Below are positions 26,299 to 35,322 of a stretch of DNA of 40,434 nt, one piece after another. Each line of letters begins with the position of its first letter. Position 1 is the first letter of the stretch. The translations under genes and the position numbers were made by a program. A model generated the notes under the pieces. The model was not told the DNA's origin. It made no database searches and was given only the letters and a program-made list of their open reading frames with translations. The stretch comes from Bacillota bacterium. GTDB lineage: Bacteria > Bacillota > Negativicutes > CTSoil-072. The stretch lies in assembly GCA_017889545.1 (NCBI GenBank), contig JAGFZV010000026.1, forward strand, positions 1 to 40,434. The letters run 5' to 3'.

Positions 26299-27066
26299 AT
26301 GCGTCTTGGACGCTTTATCTTCTTTTTAGCTCTCATATTTTTTGCAGCGTATTGGTGGGCCGGCGGAAGCGCCGTTGTCAAACAAATGATTCCCAGCCTC
26401 CCGCAAACGAACTCGCCTTTATTCACCGATGGCTCAAATTTAGCAGGGAAAACATACCGTTTGCTTTTTCTAAAGTCCGCAGTTGCTGCGAAGACAGGTA
26501 ATCAAAAACGATTACCGTTGCAACAAGTTCCCATAGCATTGCAACAGGCAGTGATCTCCATTGAAGACAACCGATTTTATAGCCATATTGGAATTGATAT
26601 TGAAGGAATACTGCGAGCGTCGCTTGTAAACATTCAAAAAGGATCGATTGTCGAAGGCGGGAGTACCATCACCCAACAATTGGTGAAAAATTTGTTTTTA
26701 TCACAGGAACAAACCGTGACCCGTAAATTAGAAGAAGCCCTTTTATCCATCGATATGGAACTCCAATATTCTAAGGAAGAAATTTTAGAAATGTATCTCA
26801 ATACGATCTTCTTTGGATCAGGTTCCTATGGGATCCAAGATGCGACACGAAATTATTTCGCCAAATCTCCTGTTGAATTGACCCTGGCCGAAAGCGCCTT
26901 ACTTGCCGGATTGCCGAATGCTCCATCCCTTTATTCCCCATATGTAAATATGACAGCCGCCAAACAACGGCAGGCGCTTGTTCTAAACGCAATGGTCCGC
27001 AATGGTTATATTGGTCCCATGCAAGCGCAGGAGGCTAAGGCAGCCCCGTTAAAATTTGCGAAATAA
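26299..27066 (+). CDS. Monofunctional peptidoglycan glycosyltransferase (GT51)
   Basis: 255-residue membrane-anchored enzyme that polymerises lipid II into glycan strands. One N-terminal membrane segment (FIFFLALIFFAAYWWAGG, about 6-23) precedes a GT51 domain: motif 1 EDNRFYSHIGID (catalytic Glu about 89), motif 2 GGSTITQQLVKNLF (about 120-133), motif 3 TRKLEEALLSIDME with the second Glu, and YLNTIFFGSGSYGIQDA. There is no transpeptidase domain, so it is a monofunctional transglycosylase and not a class A PBP. The longer frame from 26095 is discarded: the ATG at 26299 follows AAGGAGGAG by about 6 nt and starts the anchor. The 234-nt gap to the divergent gene shows no confident promoter. Confidence 0.94.
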   Translation: MRLGRFIFFLALIFFAAYWWAGGSAVVKQMIPSLPQTNSPLFTDGSNLAGKTYRLLFLKSAVAAKTGNQKRLPLQQVPIALQQAVISIEDNRFYSHIGIDIEGILRASLVNIQKGSIVEGGSTITQQLVKNLFLSQEQTVTRKLEEALLSIDMELQYSKEEILEMYLNTIFFGSGSYGIQDATRNYFAKSPVELTLAESALLAGLPNAPSLYSPYVNMTAAKQRQALVLNAMVRNGYIGPMQAQEAKAAPLKFAK

Positions 27067-27089
27067 TTGGACTTTCTCTTTTAAACAGA

Positions 27090-27136
27090 CAAAAACCAAG
27101 AGAAGCTGCTTACCGTTGCAGTGCCTCTTGGTTTTG
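27090..27136. terminator. Terminator downstream of the GT51 gene
   Basis: AAAACCAAGAG (27092-27102) and CTCTTGGTTTT (27125-27135) form an 11-bp stem; an inner GCTGC/GCAGT pairing extends it. Followed by T-rich sequence on the plus strand; it may also stop minus-strand transcription of the neighbouring exported-protein gene. Confidence 0.8.
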
Positions 27137-27162
27137 TTATTGCATAAGGGACGTATCTAGGC

Positions 27163-27816
27163 TTAAAAGAATTTTTTTATTGAAAGCCATTCTGAATATA
27201 ATTTTTCAGAAGTTTCGGTCCTCAGAACCCGTTGGACGACAAATTCGCGAATGTACGTGTCACCATCAATATACTTTGGATCGTTAACAAAACGGCCTTC
27301 ATCCTGGATGTTGAAAGCAATCAGGGTATAATATTTATCACCCTTGAGAGCCGGCGACAACTTAACAACCAGTCCTAACGTCACAGGCGACGCCAGTTCC
27401 TGAAAATTGCGCGTTACTTCGCTGTACGTTGAAAAATATTCCCCTTTTGGCGAGTCAAGCAAACTCACTAATTCCGGAAAATAGGTACGCAACTCTTTTA
27501 TTTTGATCGCAGAATTAGGCGTAAACCGTTGAAGAACAGCAAAAGCACCCTGTTTATCGCTTTCGTATTGCACTTCCATCTGCATACCTATTTCATTGCG
27601 GTTAAAATAATGCACATAAGAAGCCGCTTTTGCTCGCTGCACACCTTTCGTTTCCCATTCCGCTTTGGCCCAGGGCTGATTGTCGGTATCCACCACTAAA
27701 CGATACTCTCCATATGTCTGGGCAATGGAGCTTTTTGTATCATCCAGGTTGGCTAGTGCAACGCCGCTAAACGCCAGCAATGTCATCACAATACAAAGAA
27801 CAACAATTTTTTTCAC
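27163..27816 (-). CDS. Exported protein of unknown function
   Basis: 217 residues beginning with a clear Sec signal peptide (MKKIVVLCIVMTLLAFSGVALA, cleavage probably after VALA or ALA). The mature part has YGEYRLVVDTDNQPWAKAEW near residue 36-55, a YVHYFNRNEIGMQMEVQYESD strand region, and a C-terminal stretch with YTLIAFNIQDE and YIREFVVQRVL. I do not recognise a named domain. It starts at a GTG (27816) with GGAGG about 6-8 nt upstream and lies convergent with the GT51 gene, after the rpsI terminator. A periplasmic or surface role is likely; no function can be assigned. Confidence 0.75.
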   Translation of the reverse strand: MKKIVVLCIVMTLLAFSGVALANLDDTKSSIAQTYGEYRLVVDTDNQPWAKAEWETKGVQRAKAASYVHYFNRNEIGMQMEVQYESDKQGAFAVLQRFTPNSAIKIKELRTYFPELVSLLDSPKGEYFSTYSEVTRNFQELASPVTLGLVVKLSPALKGDKYYTLIAFNIQDEGRFVNDPKYIDGDTYIREFVVQRVLRTETSEKLYSEWLSIKKFF

Positions 27817-28011
27817 ACTGATTCCTCCGTTTACTGTTTTCTGCTGGCATAATCATCCTAATTCCACAATATCTGTACACACCGTATCAAACGGATGCCA
27901 AATTAGAAACTATTCCTCACCGAAATCCCAGCGTGTATTATATTATAGATAAAGCGCAAAAATCCTCCCTGAAGTTTGACTTCGCCGGCCCCATAAGGCC
28001 CCATAAAACAC

Positions 28012-28047
28012 AAAAAGCTTGAAACAACATGGTGTTGCTTCAAGCTT
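28012..28047 (-). terminator. Rho-independent terminator of rplM-rpsI
   Basis: Arms 28015-28029 and 28033-28047 pair over 15 positions with one mismatch and a 3-nt loop; on the minus strand TTTTTGTGTTTT follows. Just downstream (27987-28006) is a 10-bp tandem duplication of GGCCCCATAA. The rest of 27817-28011 shows an AT-rich probable promoter for the exported protein but nothing else. Confidence 0.88.
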
Positions 28048-28060
28048 CTGCAAGTAAAGA

Positions 28061-28453
28061 TTAACGTTTTGAAAACTGAGACGCTTTACGGGCTTTCTTC
28101 AAGCCGTATTTACGACGCTCTTTTTCTCTTGGATCACGAGTCAGCAATCCAGCTTTTTTCAATGGCGGTCTAAAATCACCATCAATCTTCAGTAACGCTC
28201 TGGCTATTCCGTGACGGACTGCGCCAGCTTGTCCAGAAGTGCCGCCGCCTCCAACTTGAGCCAAGACATCATACTTACCAATCGTATCCGTAATGTTAAG
28301 CGGTTGCTTAATAATTAATTCAAGCGTTTTTAAACCAAAATACTCTACTAACGGACGACCATTAACAACAATATTGCCTTCCCCCGGAACCAGACGAACT
28401 CTGGCAACCGAAGTTTTTCTACGGCCTGTGCCGTAATAATTTACTAATGCCAT
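28061..28453 (-). CDS. rpsI: 30S ribosomal protein S9 (uS9)
   Basis: 130-residue ribosomal protein of the 30S head; its C-terminal tail reaches the P-site tRNA. It shows [44 protein letters not shown] and the basic tail ending [12 protein letters not shown]. Full length. It follows rplM by 23 nt with a GGAGGAACG Shine-Dalgarno. Confidence 0.99.
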   Translation of the reverse strand: MALVNYYGTGRRKTSVARVRLVPGEGNIVVNGRPLVEYFGLKTLELIIKQPLNITDTIGKYDVLAQVGGGGTSGQAGAVRHGIARALLKIDGDFRPPLKKAGLLTRDPREKERRKYGLKKARKASQFSKR

Positions 28454-28476
28454 TTCACGTTCCTCCTTTCCGGTCT

Positions 28477-28914
28477 TTACCGGATGTCAATATTTAAGAC
28501 TTCCGGTTGTTGTGCGGCATGCGGATGTTCTGCGCCACGATATACTTTGAGTTTGGTGTACATTTGACTGCCAAGCCGATTTTTCGGCAGCATCCCTTTG
28601 ACAGCAAACTCGATCATTTTCTCCGGTTTCGTAGCTAGCAAGGTTCCGGCAGTAGTGAAAGTGGAACCGCCCGGATACCCGGAATGACGAAAATAAGTTT
28701 TTTGAATCAACTTTTTACCGGTAAGAACAACCTTCGCTGCATTTACAACGATAACATAATCACCAGTATCAACATGCGGTGTAAATATCGGTTTATTTTT
28801 ACCGCGAAGAATTTTAGCTGCTTCTGCCGCCAATCTTCCTAGTGTTTTTCCTTCGGCATCTAAGACGTACCACTTACGCTCTATATTTTGCGGGTTCGCC
28901 ATAAACGTACTCAT
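28477..28914 (-). CDS. rplM: 50S ribosomal protein L13 (uL13)
   Basis: 145-residue early-assembly 50S protein. Landmarks are [44 protein letters not shown]-type [10 protein letters not shown], and [12 protein letters not shown]. The ATG at 28914 has GGAGGG 6 nt upstream. It heads a two-gene unit with rpsI, driven by the consensus promoter at 29011-29039 with a leader of about 90 nt that might fold for autoregulation by L13, as reported in other Bacillota. I could not confirm that structure by eye. Confidence 0.99.
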   Translation of the reverse strand: MSTFMANPQNIERKWYVLDAEGKTLGRLAAEAAKILRGKNKPIFTPHVDTGDYVIVVNAAKVVLTGKKLIQKTYFRHSGYPGGSTFTTAGTLLATKPEKMIEFAVKGMLPKNRLGSQMYTKLKVYRGAEHPHAAQQPEVLNIDIR

Positions 28915-29010
28915 TCATATCCCTCCTCATCGAGAACTTCATAGGGTTTGATCTTATTTGTCAATGAGCTCCGGGGCTAAGGGAAGTCATGGCAAAAATC
29001 TCATACGGTA

Positions 29011-29039
29011 ATTGTAATAAATCTGCCTGTCAATGTCAA
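29011..29039 (-). promoter_or_regulatory. Consensus promoter for rplM-rpsI
   Basis: Minus strand -35 TTGACA (29034-29039), 17-nt spacer, -10 TACAAT (29011-29016). A second TTGACA copy directly abuts the first, inside the spacer. Transcription would start near 29004, leaving a leader of about 90 nt before rplM. Confidence 0.85.
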
Positions 29040-29080
29040 GTGAACCTGACCATAATTTTTAAATCTTTCCTAATCCGGAG

Positions 29081-29830
29081 TTAATCATACAATACTTTAA
29101 CCAAATATAAGCCCTGAGGTGGGGCAATGTGCCCTGCATCTTCCCGTCTTTTCCTCATAAGTATGTTCTGCATTTCAGATACTTGGCGATGCGCCATTCC
29201 TATTTCTACCAAAGTCCCTACTAAATTACGAACCATGTGATACAAAAATCCCGTACCATGAAATTCGCATTCAATGGCCCTCCCGTTTCGCCGGCAAGCG
29301 GCACTCAATATTGTCCGGACAGGATCCCTTGCACTGCTGCCAGCCGAACGGAAGGCCGAAAAATCATGCGTTCCAACCACCATTTGCACCGCTTCATCCA
29401 TTGCATCGACATCAAGAGAATGGTTCATTTGCCAAACATAATTTCGCAACCAAGGGTCTGGATTCCCGCTGTCATTAATCCGGTAAAGATAGATTTTGCT
29501 TTTTGCATCAAAACGTGCATGGAACTTGTCCGGGACATCTTCTGCTTTACAAACAACGATATCTTTCGGCAATACTTTTTTTGCCGCCAATGGAATTCGT
29601 TCCGTGGGAATGGACCCGGAAGTGACCAAGTTAACCACTTGCCCATAGGAGTGGACTCCAGTATCAGTCCGCGCCGATCCGACAACCCGGATTGAATGCC
29701 CAAAAATCAGTGCCAATCGATCTTCTAATACGTTTTGAACAGAAACCGCATTTGCCTGCCACTGAAATCCATGATATGCAGTCCCATCATAAGAAATCGT
29801 CAGTTTGATATTGCGTGTCTTTTGGGCCAT
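29081..29830 (-). CDS. truA: tRNA pseudouridine(38-40) synthase
   Basis: 249-residue enzyme modifying uridines 38-40 in the tRNA anticodon arm. It begins with IKLTISYDGTAYHGFQWQ and has the catalytic aspartate in RTDTGVHSYGQV (Asp about 56), ARFDAKSKIYLYRI, GTHDFSAFRSAG and GTGFLYHMVRNLVGTL. Length is typical. It starts 1 nt after the ecfT stop, with GGTGG about 7 nt upstream, so it is translationally linked to the ecf genes; this order is widespread in Bacillota. Confidence 0.98.
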   Translation of the reverse strand: MAQKTRNIKLTISYDGTAYHGFQWQANAVSVQNVLEDRLALIFGHSIRVVGSARTDTGVHSYGQVVNLVTSGSIPTERIPLAAKKVLPKDIVVCKAEDVPDKFHARFDAKSKIYLYRINDSGNPDPWLRNYVWQMNHSLDVDAMDEAVQMVVGTHDFSAFRSAGSSARDPVRTILSAACRRNGRAIECEFHGTGFLYHMVRNLVGTLVEIGMAHRQVSEMQNILMRKRREDAGHIAPPQGLYLVKVLYD

Positions 29831-29831
29831 G

Positions 29832-30632
29832 TCAGTGCCACCACCTTAAATACGCCAAAAGAAACAGCAAAAGCGAGAACACGCATGCGGCAATTCCATC
29901 CAGCCAACTCAGCGCCAACTCTTTCATTCTGGTGCGGTTTTCGCCTCCGCGGTAGCAGCGAGCTTCCATAGCCGTCGCTAATTCATCAGCCCGTCGAAAG
30001 GCACTGATAAATAACGGAATTAGCAAGGGAATCATGTTCTGCGCTCTTCGCACTATCGTTCCGGAACTGAAATCAGCTCCCCTTGCCATTTGCGCTTTCA
30101 TGATTCGATCCGTCTCTTCCAATAATGTTGGAATGAATCGCAAAGCGATCGTCATCATCATCGCTAATTCATGGGCGGGAAAACCGATTTTGCGAAAAGG
30201 GGATAACAGTCTTTCGATCCCATCCGTTAAGACAATAGGCGAAGTAGTAAATGTTAACAGGGAAGACATGATGATTAAAAACAACAGTCTGGCACTCATT
30301 AAAATGCCCTGACGAAGGCCTTCCTGCGTAAGAGTCAATGGTCCCCACGCGTACAGTACAAGTCCAGGAGTTGAAAACATATGAATTCCCAACGTAAATA
30401 CCAAAATAATCCACAAAGGACGAAAAGAACGAAAAACAAAACGTGGCGGGATGCGCGATACTGCAATAGCTAACAAGGTAAAAACCAGTATTACAACATA
30501 AGCAGTTACTTTTTCCGCTAAAAAGATGCTGCTGATAAATAAAAGCGTTCCTACAATTTTGGTCCGGGGATCAAGCCGATGCAAGAAAGAATTTCCTGGG
30601 AAATATTGTCCAAAAGTAATATTATTCAGCAC
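29832..30632 (-). CDS. ecfT: Energy-coupling factor transporter transmembrane protein EcfT
   Basis: About 266-residue membrane subunit of the ECF vitamin/metal transporter, with several hydrophobic helices (about 27-60, 70-90, 105-130) and cytoplasmic coupling helices: MARGADF (about 187-193) and MEARCYRGG (about 226-234), which dock into the ATPases; the second is ARC instead of the common ARG. The GTG at 30632 follows GGGAGGG by 7 nt and overlaps the ecfA2 stop by 11 nt; the frame extension to 30656 is not needed. It serves substrate-binding S components encoded elsewhere, so the transported vitamins are unknown. Confidence 0.96.
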   Translation of the reverse strand: MLNNITFGQYFPGNSFLHRLDPRTKIVGTLLFISSIFLAEKVTAYVVILVFTLLAIAVSRIPPRFVFRSFRPLWIILVFTLGIHMFSTPGLVLYAWGPLTLTQEGLRQGILMSARLLFLIIMSSLLTFTTSPIVLTDGIERLLSPFRKIGFPAHELAMMMTIALRFIPTLLEETDRIMKAQMARGADFSSGTIVRRAQNMIPLLIPLFISAFRRADELATAMEARCYRGGENRTRMKELALSWLDGIAACVFSLLLFLLAYLRWWH

Positions 30633-31491
30633 GGCTTTGCCCTCCCAACGCTTCACAAATCGCTGTTGCTGCCGCTTCTACGGTTAATTGGCATTCGCCG
30701 ACCGCTAATCCTGCCGCCCGTAATTTTTTTAACAAGGAGATAATATGAGGTACATCAACACCGACCGATACCAGTTGTTCATGATAGTTCCAAAAGAGAG
30801 TTTCCGGCTTATCATCCAGTAAAATTCGTCCTTCACTCATGACAATCAAGCGCGTAGCCACCTGCAAAACATCTTCCATGTTATGCGTCACCAAAACAAC
30901 CGCGTTTCCGGCAGCAGCGTGCAGGTTTTTAATTTGAGAAAATATTTCTCGCCGTCCTCGCGGATCAAGTCCTGCTGATGGTTCATCCAAAATGAGATAT
31001 TCCGGTTCTGTTGCAATGACACCTGCAATCGCTATTCTACGCATTTGTCCGCCACTAAGTTGAAACGGCGATCGATCCGCAACCGTATCATAGTTCAGGC
31101 CGACAAATTGCATCGCTTTCCGAACACGAAAATCAACTTCTTCTTCTGATAATCCCAGATTACGAGGCCCAAAAGCAATATCTGCAAATACCGTTTCCTC
31201 GAACAGCTGATGTTCAGGATACTGGAACACCATCCCAACTTTTCTTTTTGCCTGCTTGGCTAATTTTTTGTTCTGATGCAAATCAATATCATCAATCCTT
31301 ACACAGCCGGAAGTTGGTTTTAAAAGTCCGTTAAAGTGCTGGATTAATGTGGATTTTCCTGATCCAGTATGACCAATAATCCCAATAAACTCGCCTGGAT
31401 GTATCTCTAGGTTGATATTTTGCAGTGCAACACGTTCATATGGGGTCCCTTGCATATACGTATAAACGACATTTTCTAATTTTATGGACAC
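30622..31491 (-). CDS. ecfA2: Energy-coupling factor transporter ATP-binding protein EcfA2
   Basis: 289-residue ABC ATPase: Walker A GHTGSGKST (about 40), Q-loop FQYPEHQLFEETV, signature LSGGQMRRIAIAG, Walker B LILDEPSAGLD, and the switch His in VTHNMED. With EcfA1 it forms the heterodimeric motor of the shared ECF module. It starts at a GTG (31491) overlapping the ecfA1 stop by 10 nt and ends overlapping the start of ecfT, so the three subunits are translationally coupled. Confidence 0.97.
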   Translation of the reverse strand: MSIKLENVVYTYMQGTPYERVALQNINLEIHPGEFIGIIGHTGSGKSTLIQHFNGLLKPTSGCVRIDDIDLHQNKKLAKQAKRKVGMVFQYPEHQLFEETVFADIAFGPRNLGLSEEEVDFRVRKAMQFVGLNYDTVADRSPFQLSGGQMRRIAIAGVIATEPEYLILDEPSAGLDPRGRREIFSQIKNLHAAAGNAVVLVTHNMEDVLQVATRLIVMSEGRILLDDKPETLFWNYHEQLVSVGVDVPHIISLLKKLRAAGLAVGECQLTVEAAATAICEALGGQSRAE

Positions 31492-32315
31492 AGCGCCACC
31501 ACCAATTCTTCATCGGAAATAATTTTCCGGGGTATTAACATGTTGCGGTTGCGCAGTTCCTGTGCTATATCGGCTGCCAAAGGAACATCCAATCCCAGAG
31601 ATTTCAAAAGAGAGACTTGGCTAAATACCACTTCTGGCGGGCCATCCAGTACAATAGCGCCTTGATCCATTACTATCACCTTATCGGCATGCAACGCTTC
31701 TTCCATATCATGAGTAATATAAACAATGGTGATTTTCTCTTTTTCATTGATTTTTTTGACAGTTTGCAATACTTCTTTTCGTCCGCGCGGATCCAGCATG
31801 GCAGTAGGTTCATCAAACACCAGACAGCGAGAGCGCATTGCCAACGCGCCGGCGATGGCCACACGCTGTTTTTGACCTCCTGATAACAAATGGGGCGCAT
31901 GTTGACGATAATCAGTCATTCCAACAATATTCAAGGCTTCCGCGACCCGTTGAGCAATTTCGGCCGGAGCGATACCAAGATTTTCGGGTCCAAATGCTAC
32001 GTCTTCTTCCACAATCGTAGCCACAATTTGGTTGTCCGGATTTTGAAACACCATGCCAACATTCTGTCGAATATTCCATAAGTATTTTTCGTCGCGTGTA
32101 TTTAAACCATTTATATAACAATTCCCGCCGGAAGGGAGGAGCAATGCATTAAAATGTTTAGCCAACGTCGATTTTCCAGACCCGTTTGTCCCTATTATTG
32201 CCACAAATTCACCGTCTTGAATCGATAGATTGATATTTGAAAGCGCTGTTACTTTGCTTTCGTTTGGTCCGCGATACTCATAGCATAATTGCTCTGTCTT
32301 AATCATTTCTCCCAT
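31482..32315 (-). CDS. ecfA1: Energy-coupling factor transporter ATP-binding protein EcfA1
   Basis: 277-residue ABC ATPase: Walker A GTNGSGKST (about 42), Q-loop FQNPDNQIVATIVEEDVAFGPENLG, signature LSGGQKQRVAIAG, Walker B LVFDEPTAMLD and switch His in ITHDMEE. It is the partner of EcfA2. The ATG at 32315 has GAGG 6 nt upstream; an internal ATG at 32306 is too near the next GGGAG. It is separated from rplQ by a 146-nt region with two hairpins, so its expression may be partly uncoupled from the ribosomal operon. Confidence 0.97.
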   Translation of the reverse strand: MGEMIKTEQLCYEYRGPNESKVTALSNINLSIQDGEFVAIIGTNGSGKSTLAKHFNALLLPSGGNCYINGLNTRDEKYLWNIRQNVGMVFQNPDNQIVATIVEEDVAFGPENLGIAPAEIAQRVAEALNIVGMTDYRQHAPHLLSGGQKQRVAIAGALAMRSRCLVFDEPTAMLDPRGRKEVLQTVKKINEKEKITIVYITHDMEEALHADKVIVMDQGAIVLDGPPEVVFSQVSLLKSLGLDVPLAADIAQELRNRNMLIPRKIISDEELVVALCP

Positions 32316-32340
32316 AACTTGCCTCTCTAAATTTAGAAAA

Positions 32341-32357
32341 CCCGGCTTGCGCCGAGC
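32341..32357 (-). terminator. Small GC-rich hairpin with U tail upstream of ecfA1
   Basis: On the minus strand CTCGGC-GCAA-GCCGGG forms a 6-bp stem with a GNRA-type tetraloop, then TTTTCT. It is just before the ecfA1 ribosome-binding site and may terminate or attenuate transcription from rplQ. Confidence 0.5.
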
Positions 32358-32429
32358 TTGTTAGCGACGGCGAAAGCCGTGGTTGCACTTGGATCCATTC
32401 GCATATTTTTTTGCTGATGGACTAGCAAT

Positions 32430-32453
32430 AGGGGGCGACCGTTGGCCGCCCCT
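32430..32453 (-). terminator. Hairpin downstream of rplQ
   Basis: GGGGCGGCC and GGTCGCCCC on the minus strand pair over 9 positions with one mismatch and a 3-nt loop, 9 nt past the rplQ stop. No strong U run follows. Confidence 0.5.
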
Positions 32454-32461
32454 CACATTGA

Positions 32462-32800
32462 TTATACTAACTCTAGTATTACCATTGGTGCTGCATCACC
32501 GCGGCGCGGTCCAATTTTCATGATCCGCGTATACCCGCCTTGACGATCAGCATATTTCGCTGCTATGGTCTCAAATAACTTCTTCGTTACTTCTTCATCC
32601 ATGAGGTATGACAACGTTTGACGGCGTGCATGCAAATCGCCGCGTTTGGCTAAGGTAATAAATTGATCAGCTAATGAACTGATTTCTTTTGCCTTCGCTT
32701 CCGTTGTTTCAATACGCCCGTATGCAAAGAAGGAAGTCAGGATACCGCGCAGCAGTGCCTTACGCGCGCTTGAATCACGTCCTAATTTCCTATAGGCCAT
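32462..32800 (-). CDS. rplQ: 50S ribosomal protein L17 (bL17)
   Basis: 112-residue short form of L17, as in most Bacillota: [55 protein letters not shown] and the end [25 protein letters not shown]. It is the last gene of the alpha operon, 13 nt after rpoA. Confidence 0.99.
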   Translation of the reverse strand: MAYRKLGRDSSARKALLRGILTSFFAYGRIETTEAKAKEISSLADQFITLAKRGDLHARRQTLSYLMDEEVTKKLFETIAAKYADRQGGYTRIMKIGPRRGDAAPMVILELV

Positions 32801-32813
32801 AATCTTCCCTCCC

Positions 32814-33773
32814 TTACTCTTCGTTTTGAGTCAGTGCCAACTTTAGTTCAACCAACTTCTTTTTTACTTCTTCTAATGATTTCCTGCCGAGATTACGTAC
32901 TTTCATCATATCATCTTCCGACTTCTGTACCAATTCTGCAACAGTATTAATACCAGCACGTTTAAGACAATTATAGGAACGAACCGATAGATCCAAATCC
33001 TCGATATTCATTTCCATGGTTTTTACTCCTGGATCCTCGGCAATTTCAGCAAACGGTCCTTCTGCGCCTTCTTCTTCCGGAAGATTGCCAGCAATATTCT
33101 GGAAAAGTTTTAAATGTGCTACCAAAATTCCAGCCGCTTTACTGACTGCCTCTTCCGGTCGCAAACTGCCATCAGTCCAAACTTCCAGTGTTAGCTTATC
33201 ATAATCCGTTACGTTTCCAACGCGAGTATCCGTAATACTGTAGTTCACCTTTTGAACCGGCGAAAAAATAGAATCAATCGGAATAACTCCAATTACGTCA
33301 TCCGGACGTTTATTCTTATCCGCTGGAATATAGCCCCGGCCCCGTTCAACTACAAGTTCCATTTTTAATGTACCGTCAGCAGCCACTGTTGCCAATTCAA
33401 GATCCGGATTTAGTATCTCCACATCGGGATTGGTAATAATGCTGCCGGCCAGGACTTTTCCCGGACCCTTGTAATCAATACGCAAAACTTGGGGTTCTTC
33501 AGTATGCATTTTCAAGCGCAGATCTTTTAAATTTAAAATAATGTCAGTCACATCTTCCCGTACTCCGGGAATTGTAGAAAACTCATGTAAAACACCATCA
33601 ATTTTTACAGAAATGACTGCTGCTCCGGTCAATGACGAAAGAAGTACCCTTCGCATGCTATTGCCGAGAGTCATCCCATAGCCACGCTCTAGAGGCTCCC
33701 AAACAAACTTACCATACCTCATGTCGGAACTGCTTTCCACAACCTCAATCTTCGGTTTTTCAATTTCGATCAT
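32814..33773 (-). CDS. rpoA: DNA-directed RNA polymerase alpha subunit
   Basis: 319 residues. The N-terminal domain (about 1-230) dimerises and assembles RNA polymerase: [31 protein letters not shown] and [18 protein letters not shown]. An acidic linker ([16 protein letters not shown]) leads to the C-terminal domain (about 255-319) with the DNA- and activator-contacting [19 protein letters not shown]...[12 protein letters not shown]. Length is normal. It lies 60 nt after rpsD. Confidence 0.99.
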   Translation of the reverse strand: MIEIEKPKIEVVESSSDMRYGKFVWEPLERGYGMTLGNSMRRVLLSSLTGAAVISVKIDGVLHEFSTIPGVREDVTDIILNLKDLRLKMHTEEPQVLRIDYKGPGKVLAGSIITNPDVEILNPDLELATVAADGTLKMELVVERGRGYIPADKNKRPDDVIGVIPIDSIFSPVQKVNYSITDTRVGNVTDYDKLTLEVWTDGSLRPEEAVSKAAGILVAHLKLFQNIAGNLPEEEGAEGPFAEIAEDPGVKTMEMNIEDLDLSVRSYNCLKRAGINTVAELVQKSEDDMMKVRNLGRKSLEEVKKKLVELKLALTQNEE

Positions 33774-33833
33774 CCGAACAAACCCTCCCCTTTGCGCAAA
33801 CTATTACGATACCTACCTCGACGCTTGAGGGCG

Positions 33834-34466
33834 TTATCTTGAGTACAATTCGACGATAAGATGTTCTTCGATTGGAATATCAATCTCTTCGCGTGTAGGA
33901 TAGCGTACAATTTTTCCACTCATATCCGAAGCAGATAACTCTAACCACGCAGGTACAGTTTTATGGGCGGCGCTTTCCATAATATCCTTAAAAAGCGGAG
34001 ATTGTTTGCTGTTTTCCTGCAGCTGAACTACTTCACCGCTTTTTACAAGATAAGAAGGAATATCCACTCGGCGACCGTTTACCGTAAAATGTCCGTGTCG
34101 AACCAACTGACGTGATTGTACCCGGCTATCAGCAAAACCCAACCGATAAACTACGTTATCGAGTCTTCTCTCCAACATAACCAGAAGATTTTCACCGGTA
34201 ATCCCTTTTTGACGTTCTGCTTTTTCAAAGTAGTTACGGAATTGTCGCTCTAAAATTCCATATACACGTCGTGCTTTTTGTTTTTCACGCAATTGAATTC
34301 CATATTCGGAAACCTTTTTTCTGGCCTGGCCCTGTCCATGCTGACCTGGAGCATAACCGCGCCGAGTGAAAGAACATTTATCACTATAGCACTTATCGCC
34401 TTTGAGGTACAATTTGACCCCTTCCCGGCGGCATAGTCTACATACTGGTCCTGTATATTTTGCCAT
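33834..34466 (-). CDS. rpsD: 30S ribosomal protein S4 (uS4), zinc-binding form
   Basis: 210-residue 30S assembly protein and possible translational regulator. The N-terminus keeps the zinc-type cysteines [18 protein letters not shown]...KC (C+ form). The S4 RNA-binding domain is [33 protein letters not shown] (about 95-127). The stop, [20 protein letters not shown], is the normal end. It lies 26 nt after rpsK. Confidence 0.99.
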   Translation of the reverse strand: MAKYTGPVCRLCRREGVKLYLKGDKCYSDKCSFTRRGYAPGQHGQGQARKKVSEYGIQLREKQKARRVYGILERQFRNYFEKAERQKGITGENLLVMLERRLDNVVYRLGFADSRVQSRQLVRHGHFTVNGRRVDIPSYLVKSGEVVQLQENSKQSPLFKDIMESAAHKTVPAWLELSASDMSGKIVRYPTREEIDIPIEEHLIVELYSR

Positions 34467-34492
34467 TCTTATTTAACACCTCCCGAAAAATT

Positions 34493-34885
34493 CTATACTC
34501 TTCTCCGCTTGGGCGGACGACAACCATTATGAGGAATAGGCGTAACATCTTTAATCAAATTGACTTCCAAGCCTGTTGCCTGTAAGGAACGAATTGCAGC
34601 TTCCCGGCCTGATCCAGGACCTTTTACAAATACTTCAACCTGTTTCAAACCATGTTCCATAGCTGCTTTAGCTGCTGTTTCTGCAGCCATCTGCGCAGCA
34701 AATGGCGTGCTTTTCCTTGAGCCGCGGAAACCGAGGCCACCAGCACTCGCCCAGGACAATGCATTGCCCTTCGTATCGGTAATCGTCACAATTGTATTAT
34801 TGAAGGAAGAACGAATATGCGCTATCCCATGTTCAATATTTTTTCGTTCTCTCCGTTTGGGTCTTGCAACTTTCTTTGCAACCAC
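34493..34885 (-). CDS. rpsK: 30S ribosomal protein S11 (uS11)
   Basis: 130-residue platform protein of the 30S subunit: [59 protein letters not shown] and the end [18 protein letters not shown]. Full length, 16 nt after rpsM. Confidence 0.99.
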   Translation of the reverse strand: MVAKKVARPKRRERKNIEHGIAHIRSSFNNTIVTITDTKGNALSWASAGGLGFRGSRKSTPFAAQMAAETAAKAAMEHGLKQVEVFVKGPGSGREAAIRSLQATGLEVNLIKDVTPIPHNGCRPPKRRRV

Positions 34886-34901
34886 TCTTCATATACCTCC
34901 T

Positions 34902-35276
34902 TTACGCCTTTTTACGTTTTGCACCGACTGTTCTCTTCGGTCCCTTACGAGTACGCGCATTTGTTTTTGTGCGTTGTCCCCGAACCGGCAATCCGGCGCG
35001 ATGACGTTTCCCGCGATAGGAACCAATTTCAATCAATCGTTTAATGTTGAATGACTCTTCCCGGCGAAGGTCACCTTCTACTTTGTAATTCTTATCAATT
35101 TGTTCTCTCAGTTTGGAAATTTCTTCCTCTGTCAGGTCGCGAACCCGTGTGTCAGGATTAATTGCTGTAGCCGCTAATATTTCTTTCGAGAACGTCAAAC
35201 CGATTCCAAAAATGTATGTTAGAGCAATTTCAACCCGCTTATCTCTTGGTAAATCAACTCCGGCAATACGTGCCAT
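34902..35276 (-). CDS. rpsM: 30S ribosomal protein S13 (uS13)
   Basis: 124 residues: [26 protein letters not shown], the helix-turn and RNA-contact segment [28 protein letters not shown], and a Lys-rich tail. Full length. The ATG at 35276 follows GGGGAGG by about 9 nt. Normally rpmJ precedes it; here only a 77-nt gap from infA plus a short rpmJ-like start is found. Confidence 0.99.
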   Translation of the reverse strand: MARIAGVDLPRDKRVEIALTYIFGIGLTFSKEILAATAINPDTRVRDLTEEEISKLREQIDKNYKVEGDLRREESFNIKRLIEIGSYRGKRHRAGLPVRGQRTKTNARTRKGPKRTVGAKRKKA

Positions 35277-35322
35277 TTCTCATGCACCTCCCCTACCACT
35301 TTCATTTAAAATACTACCTCCT
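35219..35322 (-). pseudogene. Possible rpmJ (L36) remnant: Shine-Dalgarno plus Met-Lys-Val
   Basis: Between infA and rpsM, AGGAGG (35317-35322) is followed after 11 nt by ATGAAAGTG (35297-35305), the invariable start of rpmJ (MKVRPSVK). After the third codon the frame departs from L36 and reads about 25 unrelated residues into rpsM before a stop at 35219-35221. L36 requires about 114 nt, but only 77 nt separate infA and rpsM, so the gene cannot be intact here. A deletion between rpmJ codon 3 and the rpsM leader is the simplest reading. A chance match is possible. Confidence 0.4.

Noticed and set aside
27987-28006. Tandem GGCCCCATAA duplication
   Set aside because: Only two copies and no larger repeat structure; likely a simple slippage event. 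Not evidence of a mobile element.
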